Assembly (NCBI GenBank): GCA_965237575.1
Contig: CBDEGI010000004.1
Span: 1,612,001 to 1,676,000 of the forward strand
Length of the DNA stretch: 64,000 bases
Direction of reading: 5' to 3'
DNA from: JAKZVK01 sp965237575
Lineage (GTDB): Bacteria > Acidobacteriota > Terriglobia > Bryobacterales > UBA6623
Shown: one piece after another, positions 52,599 through 61,461 of the stretch
Layout of the letters: every line of letters begins with the position of its first letter
Position numbering within the stretch: the stretch's first letter is position 1
The notes under the pieces: model-generated
The model's input: the letters and a program-made list of their open reading frames with translations, nothing else
The model's database searches: none
Told to the model about the DNA's origin: nothing
Made by a program: the position numbers and the translations under genes

Positions 52599-53060
52599 TC
52601 ATTTCTTCTTGCCCATGATTCCCATCAAGATCTCGCCATTGATCACGGCAATGCGGGCCCGGACTGCTTGCAGGAGTGCGCGCTCATCGAAGCCCAGCTT
52701 GGTCTCAAGATCATTCAGCGAGCCGATCAACTCGCGCGTCGCGATCTCGGCCCGCTTGAAATGCTTGGGCTTGCGGGACGGATTCTTGCCGGTGGCGTCG
52801 AGCGATTCTTTCGCGAATTCCACCGCGGCTTGGATCTCTTCGAGCAGCGCCTCCCCTTGCTCCGGGCCACTCTCCCGGTAGGCTCGACCCGCGCGCTCCA
52901 CACAGGACTCGGCATGCGCGAGAGCCATTTTGGCGCGCCGCTCGAGGTTGGAGTCGCGCCGAATCCGCTCGAGGGCCTCGTACGTTCCGGCCCAAAGCGG
53001 GGCGCACATCGGGGACAGTACCGCTGCGACCGCCAGTAAACCCGCTATCGCTGTCTTCAT
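52599..53060 (-). CDS. Secreted helical protein, second gene of TPR operon
   Basis: A 153-residue exported protein. ATG 53060 overlaps the TPR gene stop by four bases (ATGA), which sets the start; a longer frame to 53117 would run inside the TPR gene. Signal peptide AIAGLLAVAAVLSPMCAPLWA. The mature part is helical (ALERIRRDSNLERRAKMALAHAE, RELIGSLNDLETKLGFDE). Its helix pattern resembles the next gene in the unit, and both probably form helical bundles. Unknown family. Confidence 0.65.
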   Translation of the reverse strand: MKTAIAGLLAVAAVLSPMCAPLWAGTYEALERIRRDSNLERRAKMALAHAESCVERAGRAYRESGPEQGEALLEEIQAAVEFAKESLDATGKNPSRKPKHFKRAEIATRELIGSLNDLETKLGFDERALLQAVRARIAVINGEILMGIMGKKK

Positions 53061-54304
53061 CGGCCGGATTTGTGCAGAACCTTCTTGATCACGATGATCC
53101 GCTGCCCCGCCTTCCACTCCTCATCTTCCATGCCGGAGCCCAGGGTAAGGAAGCTCTCGTAGCTCGCAAGGGCTTCAGGATACATCTGCAGCTTGTCTTG
53201 CGCCAGGGCACGTAGGTACACACCAGCGGGCTTTTCGGGACCGAGCCGCGCAGACTCGGCCAGAGCCTTCAGTGTGCCCTGATAGTTCTCCACGCGAAAG
53301 AGCGAGAAGGCCAGTCCGTTCCACCCGTCGAGCAGGTCCGGGCTGTTCTTGACGGCCTCCAGGTAGTTCTGTGCAGCGAGAACGAACTCCTGGCTGTGAA
53401 GCAACAGGTTGGCATAGCGCACCCGCAGATCGGCGTTCGACGGCTCGCCGGCGACGGCCTCGCGCAACAACGGCAGGGCCTTCGCCGGCTGGTCGTTCAT
53501 CGAGTGGGCCTGGGCGAGCGCGGCGCGGTTGGCTACCGACGGATTGTCGCGAACGGCGGTTTCGAGCACCTCGATCGCCTCGGGGTAGCGCTTGAGGTTC
53601 AGCAGCAGGAAGCCGATCCGCTCACGCACGGCGACCTCTTGGGGGTGAGCTGCCAGGTACTCGCGATAGAGCGCAACCGCTTGCTCGACGCGGCCCTTGC
53701 TCTCGTGCAGTTCGCCCAGCTCGAGAGTCATCTGAGCGAACTCCGCATTCAGAGCGGCAGCTTCGCGGTAGGCACGGGCGGCTTCGTCGAAGCGGTCGAG
53801 TCGCGCCAGTGACTGCCCCAGGCCGAGGCGCGCGTCGGCGGAGGCCGGGTCCATCTCGGCCGCGCGCTGGAAGGCGGGAATTGCTTCTTCGAAGCGTTCA
53901 CTATCGAACAAAGCCCGAGCAAACATGTGCTGCAAGCCGGCGTCGTCGGGACGGGCGTCAATGACGGCCTTCAAGTGCGGGGCGGCGTCGGCCGGACGCT
54001 GCCGCCGCAGCAACACCATGGCGAGATTGAGCCGCGCCGGAATCAGGTCCGGCTTTTTTTCGACGGCTTTCCGGTAGTGCTCGATGGCTTTTTCGTCTTG
54101 TTCGAGCTGGGTGTAGGCGAAGGCGAGGTCGAAGTGGATCTCGAAATCTCCGGGGAAATTCTCGGGCTTCTCGGCAACAGTCTTCTCGAGTAACTCGACG
54201 GCGCGGGGATAGTCTTTTGCGTCGAGAGCGGCGCGGGCGTCCGTCAACTCGCTCGATGGCGCGGCGACCGGCAGAGCCAGCAAAACCGCCATCACCCAAA
54301 CCAT
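53057..54304 (-). CDS. Secreted TPR-repeat protein
   Basis: A 415-residue exported protein with a short leader (VWVMAVLLALPVAAPS) and about ten tetratricopeptide repeats, e.g. KAIEHYRKAVEKKPDLIPARLNLAMVLL, FEEAIPAFQRAAEMDPASADARLGLGQSL, RPLLREAVAG-like ALPLLREAVAGEPSNADLRVRYANLL. TPR proteins scaffold complexes; the tight coupling with two secreted helical proteins suggests one periplasmic assembly. Stop overlaps the next ATG. Confidence 0.87.
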   Translation of the reverse strand: MVWVMAVLLALPVAAPSSELTDARAALDAKDYPRAVELLEKTVAEKPENFPGDFEIHFDLAFAYTQLEQDEKAIEHYRKAVEKKPDLIPARLNLAMVLLRRQRPADAAPHLKAVIDARPDDAGLQHMFARALFDSERFEEAIPAFQRAAEMDPASADARLGLGQSLARLDRFDEAARAYREAAALNAEFAQMTLELGELHESKGRVEQAVALYREYLAAHPQEVAVRERIGFLLLNLKRYPEAIEVLETAVRDNPSVANRAALAQAHSMNDQPAKALPLLREAVAGEPSNADLRVRYANLLLHSQEFVLAAQNYLEAVKNSPDLLDGWNGLAFSLFRVENYQGTLKALAESARLGPEKPAGVYLRALAQDKLQMYPEALASYESFLTLGSGMEDEEWKAGQRIIVIKKVLHKSGR

Positions 54305-54360
54305 AAATTTATTCTAACAACGGGGCGGGAGCTAGCCCGTGGGCCACGCGGAGTCCGGTG

Positions 54361-55174
54361 CTAGGTGAAGGTTGATGCAGCCATCCACGCCCCTGCCGCG
54401 ATCAGAAGAAGGCCCGCGACTCGGCTGACCCGGATCCCGGTGGGCGCGGCCTTTTCGATCAGAACGAAAGCCGCGATCGCGGCGACCCATAACAGGTTCA
54501 TCACGCCCCCGACGAACAGCAGCGCCATCAAAGCCCAGCAGCAGAGGTTGCAGTAGCTACCATGACGCAGCCCCATAATCAAAGCGCCCCGCACTCCCTC
54601 GCGCCGACGTGATGAATCCGATCGGAGACCGGCAGTGGTTAAGACAGGCCGATTTAAGGGGAAGCCACTGGAACACGCCCGCCGCCAGCAGCAGCACGCC
54701 ACCCAAGATCGGGCTGGTGCTGACCATCATCGGCGAGAGCAGTGCCGCGGAGTGCAGTTCCCACTGGGCAAGCGTGGCCAAGGCGCTGTAGGCCGTCCAT
54801 ACGAGAAGGTATCCGCCGACGAACGCAGCCGTGGGGACGAACGGTTGCTGCCGCGCTTGACGCCGCCGGTTGATGGCGGCGAACAGCAGAATCATGGGCG
54901 CGGCCGAGGGCACCATCATGGCCACCATCATCACCGCCCACATCACAAACAGCAGGATGAGGTCCCACGTGGTCCACACTTGCATCCGCGGCATGGCGAT
55001 CCCCATGTCCATCTGCTGCATGTTCCAGGCCAGGTAGACCATGTAAGCCCATGACAGCGCTGTGAGCAGTGCGAGACCTGCTACCACGACGGCCCGATCG
55101 CGCTTGAGGATCGCTTCCAGAGCCGCGTCGAGAGTCGTTTCGCGGGCGGCTTCAGCGGCAGCGGGCGCACTCAT
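54361..55174 (-). pseudogene. DUF2182 metal-binding membrane protein, frameshifted
   Basis: An integral membrane protein of the DUF2182 family, split by a frameshift. Frame one (ATG 55174) covers residues from MSAPAAAEAA to the diagnostic LKSACLNHCRSPIGFI and stops at 54557. Frame two continues from GVRGALIMGLRHGSYCNLCCWALMALLFVGGVMNLLW to the end at 54361. Together they give the usual five to six membrane segments and the Cys/His motifs. A one-base change between about 54595 and 54620 would join them. Either sequence error or a recent mutation. DUF1326 lies next to it, a common pair. Confidence 0.85.
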
Positions 55175-55259
55175 AGGCAAACCCTACGTCTCACCGAGTG
55201 ATCGATGCAGTACTTTCCGTTGCAGAAGCGACCGATAGCGCGCGGCGTCGACGAGCAGC

Positions 55260-55889
55260 CTAGGTCTGGTTCGTCCACACGGGCGTGGCATAGGCGGAGA
55301 AGCGGCCGGGATGCTGGAACGTGATGTCGCCGTAGTTGACTGTCATCGTCTCGGTCGTACCTATGTGGCCATCGTTCCAGATGAAGCCGCCGTTTGGATA
55401 GACGATGTGTACGTCCTTGTCCTCGCCTGACATCACGTCTTTGATGGGGGCCATGCTCACGTCGAGGACGCCTGGGATACGGAAGCTGGAGCGCCGCCCG
55501 TCCACCGTCATTTCGATCGGCTTGAGAAAGGGTCCTTCCACCGAATCGAGGGTGGCAGCGAGGGCTTCCCAGGGCATACCACCGGCTTGGCCGGAGAAGA
55601 TCATTCCCAGCCCCTCGACCTGCTCGGGCTTGGCCGACTCGTCGATGAACACGAGCCCTTTGCCGTGGCCTTCGTGGATGGCCTTCGGCCATTTGACGGC
55701 GCATACGACGCGGGCGCCGGCGAGGTCCACGTCACCGTAATGCCCTTCAATGACTTCGTAGCCAAGCAAGGCTTCGCAACTGCCGTCGTCGGGGAATCCG
55801 TTGAACTGGCAGCCGCATCCGTGGTTGCAGTTGCAGCTCTCCAGGTTGTGCACCTTGATGCTATACGGAGTAGGGGCTTGTTCAGCCAT
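55260..55889 (-). CDS. DUF1326 domain protein
   Basis: A 209-residue protein. ATG 55889 is preceded by GAGGTG. The N-terminal motif LESCNCNHGCGCQFNG (residues 16-31) is the DUF1326 Cys cluster and may bind metal. GHYGDVDLAGARVVCAVKWP and ITFQHPGRFSAYATPVWTNQ complete the family pattern. DUF1326 and DUF2182 genes commonly neighbour each other, as here, and the pair is thought to act together, though the process is not known. The neighbour is frameshifted, so the pair may be inactive. Confidence 0.88.
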   Translation of the reverse strand: MAEQAPTPYSIKVHNLESCNCNHGCGCQFNGFPDDGSCEALLGYEVIEGHYGDVDLAGARVVCAVKWPKAIHEGHGKGLVFIDESAKPEQVEGLGMIFSGQAGGMPWEALAATLDSVEGPFLKPIEMTVDGRRSSFRIPGVLDVSMAPIKDVMSGEDKDVHIVYPNGGFIWNDGHIGTTETMTVNYGDITFQHPGRFSAYATPVWTNQT

Positions 55890-55994
55890 TGATTCACCTC
55901 GACCGGTAACGCTTGATCTGTAGCTTACCTAATAGATAATACCGGAATCCTGCTCGGCGTACGCCAAGGATGTCAGAGGACCTGATGTGCCTGC

Positions 55995-56193
55995 CTCTCA
56001 GACCTGCCTTTCCTGTTGGGCGGCCAAAGAGGTCGCAACCTGCCGGCGCGGGGGAGCTACCATAACGCGGTCAGGCGCGGGGGAGCCTGCCATTGGAGAA
56101 GGTATGCGACATAGAGTTTCGCGACGCAAGCTGTTTCGAACGACAGCGGCCGCCGGCGGTCCTCGGGGGTCTTACCCTCCTCACTGCCACTGA
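55995..56193 (+). pseudogene. Truncated duplicate of the 5' end of the enolase-family gene at 56865
   Basis: The leader, ribosome site and first 17 codons of the gene at 56865 recur here, from CTCAGACCTG (about 55997) through GGGGAGCTAC, AACGCGGTCAGGC and GGAGAAGGTATG. ATG 56104 starts MRHRVSRRKLFRTTAAAG, almost the same Tat leader as MPHRVSRRKLFRTTAAAG, then diverges and stops at 56191-56193 after 29 codons. Homology ends at about 56160. A remnant left by duplication and deletion. Confidence 0.85.
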
Positions 56194-56265
56194 GCGAATG
56201 CAATAATATAGGGTGGCCGGCGCGGACCGGCCTGCGGGTTTCCAAGGTATGACACCCCAAGGAGA

Positions 56266-56628
56266 ATGAAAACTGTGAAGCGGATTCTCACAACAGTCTG
56301 TACGTTGTTCGTGGCCCTGTCGGCGCCGCTCGCTGCCGAGAAGGTTGAAGGCTACCTGATAGACAAAGCTTGCTCGGACAAGGTGGCCAAGGAAGGCGTC
56401 GACGCGGCCAAGACGCACACCAAGGACTGCGCCCTGATGCCCAATTGCAAGGACAGCGGTTACGGCGTCGTCACCGCGGACGGCAAGTTCTTGAAGTTCG
56501 ACAAGGACGGTGACCGAATGGCGGCCAGGATGCTCGGATTCACGAGCAAAAAGGACAACATGAAGGCAACCATCAACGGCGAGGTCAAGGGCGACTCAAT
56601 CGCCGTCGTAGCTGTCCAATTCCACTAG
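56266..56628 (+). CDS. Small secreted protein of unknown function
   Basis: A 120-residue exported protein. ATG 56266 lies only one base after AAGGAG (56259-56264), too close, so GTG 56275 with ten bases spacing (MKRILTTVCTLFVALSAPLAAE) is the more likely start. After the signal peptide the mature part has paired Cys (DKACSDK, DCALMPNCKDSGYGVVTADGKF) and a beta-rich C-terminus. The pattern C..DCAL..C..SGYGVV is a recurrent Acidobacterial secreted type without known function. Confidence 0.75.
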   Translation: MKTVKRILTTVCTLFVALSAPLAAEKVEGYLIDKACSDKVAKEGVDAAKTHTKDCALMPNCKDSGYGVVTADGKFLKFDKDGDRMAARMLGFTSKKDNMKATINGEVKGDSIAVVAVQFH

Positions 56629-56864
56629 CACGCTAGCAGCCTTCTCACGCTCACCCCAGCGTAGAACGCAACCGCGTTGCACCGCCTCCCGGCGATGGCA
56701 GGGGTCTTCCCGCCGCTGCCGGCCGCGGCGGCCTCGCCCCTCTCCGCCCCGGCGCCCGAGTCCCTCCCTCCTCAGACCTGGCGCCAAAGACCTTTTCATC
56801 CGGCGGCTCGTGGGGAGCTACAATAACGCGGTCAGGCTTGGGGGAGTCCGCTCCAGGAGAGGGT

Positions 56865-58268
56865 ATGCCACACAGAGTTTCTCGACGCAAACTGTTTCGA
56901 ACGACCGCTGCCGCTGGTGTTGCCGGCCTAGCGGCATCAACGCCGGGAATGCGAAGCGCCCGCGCCGCCGTTGCCGCCGCGCCAGCGGTCGGGGGTCTGC
57001 TCGACACCTCGATCAAAAAGGTCGACCGCATCTGGGTCGAGGTGCCGTTCCGCCCGGTACCCGACCGCAACATGAAGCGTGAGCTGTATCACTGGCGCTA
57101 CTTCGAGATCTGCAAAGTGACGCTCGGCTGTGGAGTGGTCGGCTTCGGCGAGGCGATGGTCTACTACGGCGGCCGCCCCTTGTCGGACGAAATCATCGGA
57201 CGCGTCAGCGGCAAGAAGGCCGCCGAGGTCATGTGGGACGACTCGCTCGGCAACGGCTTGCAACAGGCGCTGTTCGACGCCGTCGGCAAGGTCAACGACG
57301 TGCCCATCTACCGCCTGCTGGGACACAGGTACCGCGAGCGGCCGTTCGTGAGTTGGTGGGCGATCGACATGACCGGCAAAGACTGGGCGTCGGAATGTAA
57401 AGACGCCGTCGCCGAGGGGTACACCGATTTCAAGACCAAGGCGCGCCCGTGGTTCGATCTCGACGACCAGTGCAAGGTGTTGACCGCGACGCTGCCCGAT
57501 CACTTCAAGATCGATTTCGACTACAACTCCACGCTCCTCGATACGGCCCGCGCAATCCGCTACTGCACCGAGCTCGAAAAGTACCACCACATTGCCATTT
57601 GGGAAACCCCGATCCCGCAAGGCGATGTAGAGGGTAATAAGCTGCTTCGCAAGCGGACGACGATTCCGATTGCGCACCACTTCGGCAGTCCGCCGATCAT
57701 GACCGCGCTGCGGCAAGAGGTCTGCGACGGCTTCGTCATCGGCGGCGCGGCGACCCGCGTGATGAACAACGGCACGGTGGCGGGCGCGGCCTCGAAGCCG
57801 TTCTGGCTGCAGCAGGTCGGCACCGGCATCACCGGGACGTTCTCGTTGCACTTCGGCGCAGTGCTCAGCCACGCGCGATGGCCCGCGGTCAATTGCCATC
57901 AGCTTTACACGAAGCATATGGTGACTCCGGCCATGAAGGTCGAGAATGGCTCGGCCGCGGTTCCGGAAGGTCCCGGCATGGGCGTCGACCTCGATGAGGA
58001 CGCCGTCGAGCGCTTCCGAGTCGAGCCGCTCAAGAAGAACCCCTATCCGTATCCGGGACAGCTATTAGCGATTCGTTGGCCGAGCGGCGCCACCAGCTAC
58101 TACACGCACATGCGCCAGTATTTCGACGCCTTCCGTGCCGGGAAGTTGCCGGTGTTTCCCCGCGGCGTCTATCTCGAGAGCATTCCCGACAACGGGAGCG
58201 GCGCATGGAAAGAACTGCAAGCCAGAGCAGGAAAGAAGGCTGTTCACTCTGCCGGGAGGCCCATGTGA
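56865..58268 (+). CDS. Tat-exported enolase-superfamily enzyme
   Basis: A 467-residue enzyme. GGAGAGGGT directly before ATG 56865 sets the start. The Tat leader is HRVSRRKLFRTTAAAGVAGLAAS. Barrel motifs: YTDFKTKARPW (K-x-K), D in KIDFDYN, E in IWETPIPQ, H in IAHHFGSPP, late DGFVIGGAATRV. The pattern is diverged but fits the mandelate racemase/muconate lactonizing superfamily. Its stop TGA overlaps the start of the ceramidase-like gene (TGATG), so the two are translationally coupled. Its leader is duplicated upstream at 55995. Confidence 0.85.
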   Translation: MPHRVSRRKLFRTTAAAGVAGLAASTPGMRSARAAVAAAPAVGGLLDTSIKKVDRIWVEVPFRPVPDRNMKRELYHWRYFEICKVTLGCGVVGFGEAMVYYGGRPLSDEIIGRVSGKKAAEVMWDDSLGNGLQQALFDAVGKVNDVPIYRLLGHRYRERPFVSWWAIDMTGKDWASECKDAVAEGYTDFKTKARPWFDLDDQCKVLTATLPDHFKIDFDYNSTLLDTARAIRYCTELEKYHHIAIWETPIPQGDVEGNKLLRKRTTIPIAHHFGSPPIMTALRQEVCDGFVIGGAATRVMNNGTVAGAASKPFWLQQVGTGITGTFSLHFGAVLSHARWPAVNCHQLYTKHMVTPAMKVENGSAAVPEGPGMGVDLDEDAVERFRVEPLKKNPYPYPGQLLAIRWPSGATSYYTHMRQYFDAFRAGKLPVFPRGVYLESIPDNGSGAWKELQARAGKKAVHSAGRPM

Positions 58269-59644
58269 TGACTCGTTCGATAACAGGGCAACAAGTGCGA
58301 GGCTGGTTTGCCGCCGCGATCCTGCTCGCGGCGCTCGTCACCCAAAGCTCGGCGCGCGCAGAGACCACCTGGCAAGCGGGCGCTGCCAAGGTCAACATCA
58401 ACCCGGCCGAGCCCGTCTGGCTCGCGGGCTACGGTGGCCGCGAGCGCCCGGTCTCGAAAGTCATCCACGACATCTACATGAAAGCGGTGGCGCTCAAGGA
58501 CCAAACCGGCGCGACGTCCGTCTTGATCACGGCCGACCTGCTCGGCTTCACGGCCGGCATGGCGAAGACGATCCGCAATCGCGCCAAGCAGAAGTACGGC
58601 TTGGCCCCGGATCGCATTGCCTTCAACGCGTCGCACACCCACAGCGCGCCGGTGGTCGGCAAGATGCTGCGGCCGGCGTACTCGATGACGCCGAAAGACG
58701 AGCCGCCTGTGCAACGCTACACGGCGAAGATCAATGAACAGGCCGTCGCGTTGATCGGCCAGGCCATCGACGACCTAGCGCCGGCCGAGTTGAGTTTTGA
58801 GCAAAGTCTGGCCGGTTTCGCCGTCAACCGCCGCCGCGCCGGCTCCGGCAAGCGCCACTACCCTTCCCCGGTTGACCATGACGTACCGGTGTTGGTGGTA
58901 AAGACCGCCGACGGCAAGATCAAAGCCATCGTCTTCGGCTATGCCTGCCACGCGACCGTGCTGTCGGGATACGAGATCAATGGCGACTGGCCGGGCTATG
59001 CGCAGTCGGCGGTCGAGAAAGCCTATCCGGGAGCGATCGCGCTGTTCGTCGCGGGCTGCGGGGCCGATGCGAATCCGCTGCCGCGTCGATCGGTCGAGTT
59101 GGCCCAGCGCTATGGTGAAACGCTTGCCTTCGCCGTGGGTCAGGTCGTAGAAGGTAAACGGCGCCCGGTGCGCGGGCCGCTAAACACAGCGTTCGAGCAC
59201 GTCCCGATCTCCTTCCAGTCGCCGCCGACCCGCGAGGAACTCCAAGGTCGTCTCAAGACCGAGACCGGTTCTCGCAAACGCCACGCTCAATTCCTGCTCG
59301 ACAAGCTCGATCGCGACGGTAAGCTGCCGACCGAGTATCCTTATCCGTTGCAGGTGTGGCAGTTCGGCGACGACCTGACCTTGATCCACATGGCAGGCGA
59401 GGTCGTGGTTGACTACTCGCTGCGGTTCAAGGGAGCGTACGGTTGGGAGGACACCTGGGTCACCGGCTACTCGAACGACGTGTTCGCGTATATTCCTTCG
59501 GTGCGCGTGTTGAAGGAAGGCGGCTACGAAGGCGGCGGCGCCATGATCGGCTACGGCCAGCCTCGACCTTTCACCGCCACGGTTGAGCAAATCATCGCCG
59601 ACAAGGTCGACGAGCTAGTCAAACGCACCCAGGGAATGCCGTAG
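58268..59644 (+). CDS. Neutral/alkaline ceramidase-like secreted protein
   Basis: A 458-residue exported protein that opens with the neutral/alkaline non-lysosomal ceramidase pattern: a signal peptide (GWFAAAILLAALVTQSSARA), AAKVNINPAEPVWLAGYGGRERPV, DIYMKAVALKDQTGATSVLITADLLGF, and FNASHTHSAPVVGKML with the metal-binding HTH. YACHATVLSGYEINGDWPGYAQ and AGCGADANPLPRRS follow. Related proteins hydrolyse amide or ester substrates, so ceramidase activity is only a guess. Coupled to the enolase-family gene at 56865, which suggests they act in one pathway outside the cytoplasm. Confidence 0.85.
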   Translation: MTRSITGQQVRGWFAAAILLAALVTQSSARAETTWQAGAAKVNINPAEPVWLAGYGGRERPVSKVIHDIYMKAVALKDQTGATSVLITADLLGFTAGMAKTIRNRAKQKYGLAPDRIAFNASHTHSAPVVGKMLRPAYSMTPKDEPPVQRYTAKINEQAVALIGQAIDDLAPAELSFEQSLAGFAVNRRRAGSGKRHYPSPVDHDVPVLVVKTADGKIKAIVFGYACHATVLSGYEINGDWPGYAQSAVEKAYPGAIALFVAGCGADANPLPRRSVELAQRYGETLAFAVGQVVEGKRRPVRGPLNTAFEHVPISFQSPPTREELQGRLKTETGSRKRHAQFLLDKLDRDGKLPTEYPYPLQVWQFGDDLTLIHMAGEVVVDYSLRFKGAYGWEDTWVTGYSNDVFAYIPSVRVLKEGGYEGGGAMIGYGQPRPFTATVEQIIADKVDELVKRTQGMP

Positions 59645-59672
59645 TACCCCGCCTAGGTCCCTACGGGAGCGG

Positions 59673-61049
59673 CTAAGCGAGTAGTTCGTCTAGCACGCGG
59701 CCTTCAACGTCGGTCAGGCGGAAGTCTCGGCCACTATAGCGGTACGTGAGCTTGGTGTGATCGAGCCCCAACAGGTGCAACACCGTGGCGTGGAGGTCGT
59801 GAGGACTCGTTGGATTCTCGACAGCCTTGTAGCCGAACTCGTCGGTCGCTCCGTAGGTGATGCCGCCTTTGAAACCACCCCCGGCGAGTAAAATGCTGTA
59901 GCCCGGGGGATTGTGGTCGCGTCCGCGGCCCGTTCTCATTGAACCGCTGTTTTGAATCATCGGCGTGCGCCCGAATTCGGTTCCGAGAATCACAATGGTC
60001 TCGTCGAGCAATCCGCGGGTCTTAAGGTCTGCCATTAGCGCGGCGATGGGCGGATCGGCGATGCGGGCGTGCAGGCGGTGGTCCAGCATATCGTCGTGGC
60101 TGTCCCAAGGTTGCCTGTCGCCGTAATAGACCTGAACGACCCGCACGCCTTGCTCCACGAGCCGTAGCGCCATCAGGCAACCGCGTCCGAACTCGCTTTC
60201 GCCGTAGCGGCCACGAGTGGCTTCGCTCTCTTTGGTGATGTCGAAGATGCCGGGCAACTCCGTCTGCATGCGGTAGGCGACTTCCATCGACTCGATCGTG
60301 GCTTCGAGCTCAGGTTCGTAGCCGACCTGATCGAGAAACGACCCGTTGAGCTTCGACAACAACTCGAGCTGCCTGCCCTGTTGCGCTCGGCTGACCCCTT
60401 GATTGCGGATGTCCTGCACAAACTCGGCTGGGTCGTCCTTTTCGTTGCGGATGTGCACGCCCTGGTGGGACGTCGGCAAAAACGACGACGACCACAAACG
60501 CACGCCGCCGACCGGATGCCCCGGACACAGCACCACGTAGCCAGGCAGATTCGCGTTCTCGCTGCCTAGCCCGTAGGTGACCCAAGAGCCGAACGACGGA
60601 CGCGAGCCGCCCCGCAGCGCGTGGCCCGTGTTCATCATCAGCATCGAGGGCAGGTGGTTGATGCTTTCCGAATACATCGACCGCACGACGCAGAAGTCAT
60701 CAATCACTTCCCCGACGTTCGGGAAGAGGTCGCTGACCTCGATACCGCTTTGCCCGTACTTGCGAAACTCGAAGGGCGACGCCATCAGCCCGCCCGTGGC
60801 GCTATCGGTCTTGATCTTGGGCCCCGGCATAGGCTTGCCGTCCATCTTGGCAAGCGCGGGTTTGGGATCAAACGTATCGACGTGCGAGAGCCCGCCGTTG
60901 AGATACAGGAAGATGACGTGTTTGGCTTTGGCCGGGAAGTGGGGGGGCCGAGGCGCGAGCGGGCTGCCTTCTTTGGCATGGAGCGCCTGGGCCAAGCCGA
61001 CGGCTCCAAAGCCGGCGCCCATGAGTTGGATGGCTTTGCGGCGGGTCAC
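59673..61049 (-). CDS. DUF1501 protein (second copy), Tat-exported
   Basis: A 458-residue DUF1501 protein. Start codon is GTG 61049. The Tat leader TRRKAIQLMGAGFGAVGLAQA is followed by HVIFLYLNGGLSHVDTFDPKPALAKMDGKPMPG, GIEVSDLFPNVGEVIDDFCVVRSM, INHLPSMLMMNTGHALRGG and GTEFGRTPMIQNSG...GRGRDHNPPGYSILLAGGGFKGG. Same blocks as 42969 but different subfamily (the RGRDHNPPG type). No DUF1549/1553 partner lies within the window, so it is probably a solitary copy or its partner lies elsewhere. Confidence 0.9.
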   Translation of the reverse strand: MTRRKAIQLMGAGFGAVGLAQALHAKEGSPLAPRPPHFPAKAKHVIFLYLNGGLSHVDTFDPKPALAKMDGKPMPGPKIKTDSATGGLMASPFEFRKYGQSGIEVSDLFPNVGEVIDDFCVVRSMYSESINHLPSMLMMNTGHALRGGSRPSFGSWVTYGLGSENANLPGYVVLCPGHPVGGVRLWSSSFLPTSHQGVHIRNEKDDPAEFVQDIRNQGVSRAQQGRQLELLSKLNGSFLDQVGYEPELEATIESMEVAYRMQTELPGIFDITKESEATRGRYGESEFGRGCLMALRLVEQGVRVVQVYYGDRQPWDSHDDMLDHRLHARIADPPIAALMADLKTRGLLDETIVILGTEFGRTPMIQNSGSMRTGRGRDHNPPGYSILLAGGGFKGGITYGATDEFGYKAVENPTSPHDLHATVLHLLGLDHTKLTYRYSGRDFRLTDVEGRVLDELLA

Positions 61050-61461
61050 AGTCTCGTCGGTTCGTTCCTAGTTTATCATCGGTGGATCCCGCGCTTGGAT
61101 CGCCCGGGTCATCAGTTCGCCGTCAGGGGGATTTGGGGGCTGTGGGCGATCGGATGCAGGCCCCCGTACGGCTCGCCGGCGCTAGAATGGCGATCGGCAG
61201 GGTGTCACTGTCGCATAGCTGTCGAGAAAGGATTGCGCATTGAGCAATCAGCCGTCGCAGCCACTGGAACTGGATCGCCGATGGGACTCGAATCAAGTCG
61301 CATCAGGGGTCTACCGAGGCTCTGAGCTATTCCGAGTGACATCGGTTGTTACCACCGCCTATGCGCTACCGGGGCTGAGGGCGATCGTAAGCACCTTGGA
61401 GTCAGTTGATTACGGCTAGAGAGCCGACCTGGCTGGCGGGATCGGAGAGGGATCTAGAATA
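61050..61461. other. Spacer, no gene seen
   Basis: 412 bases between a DUF1501 gene start and the end of a decayed winged-helix/PD40 gene. It must hold the promoter of the DUF1501 gene. Short frames here show no protein-like pattern and no strong palindromes. Confidence 0.55.
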
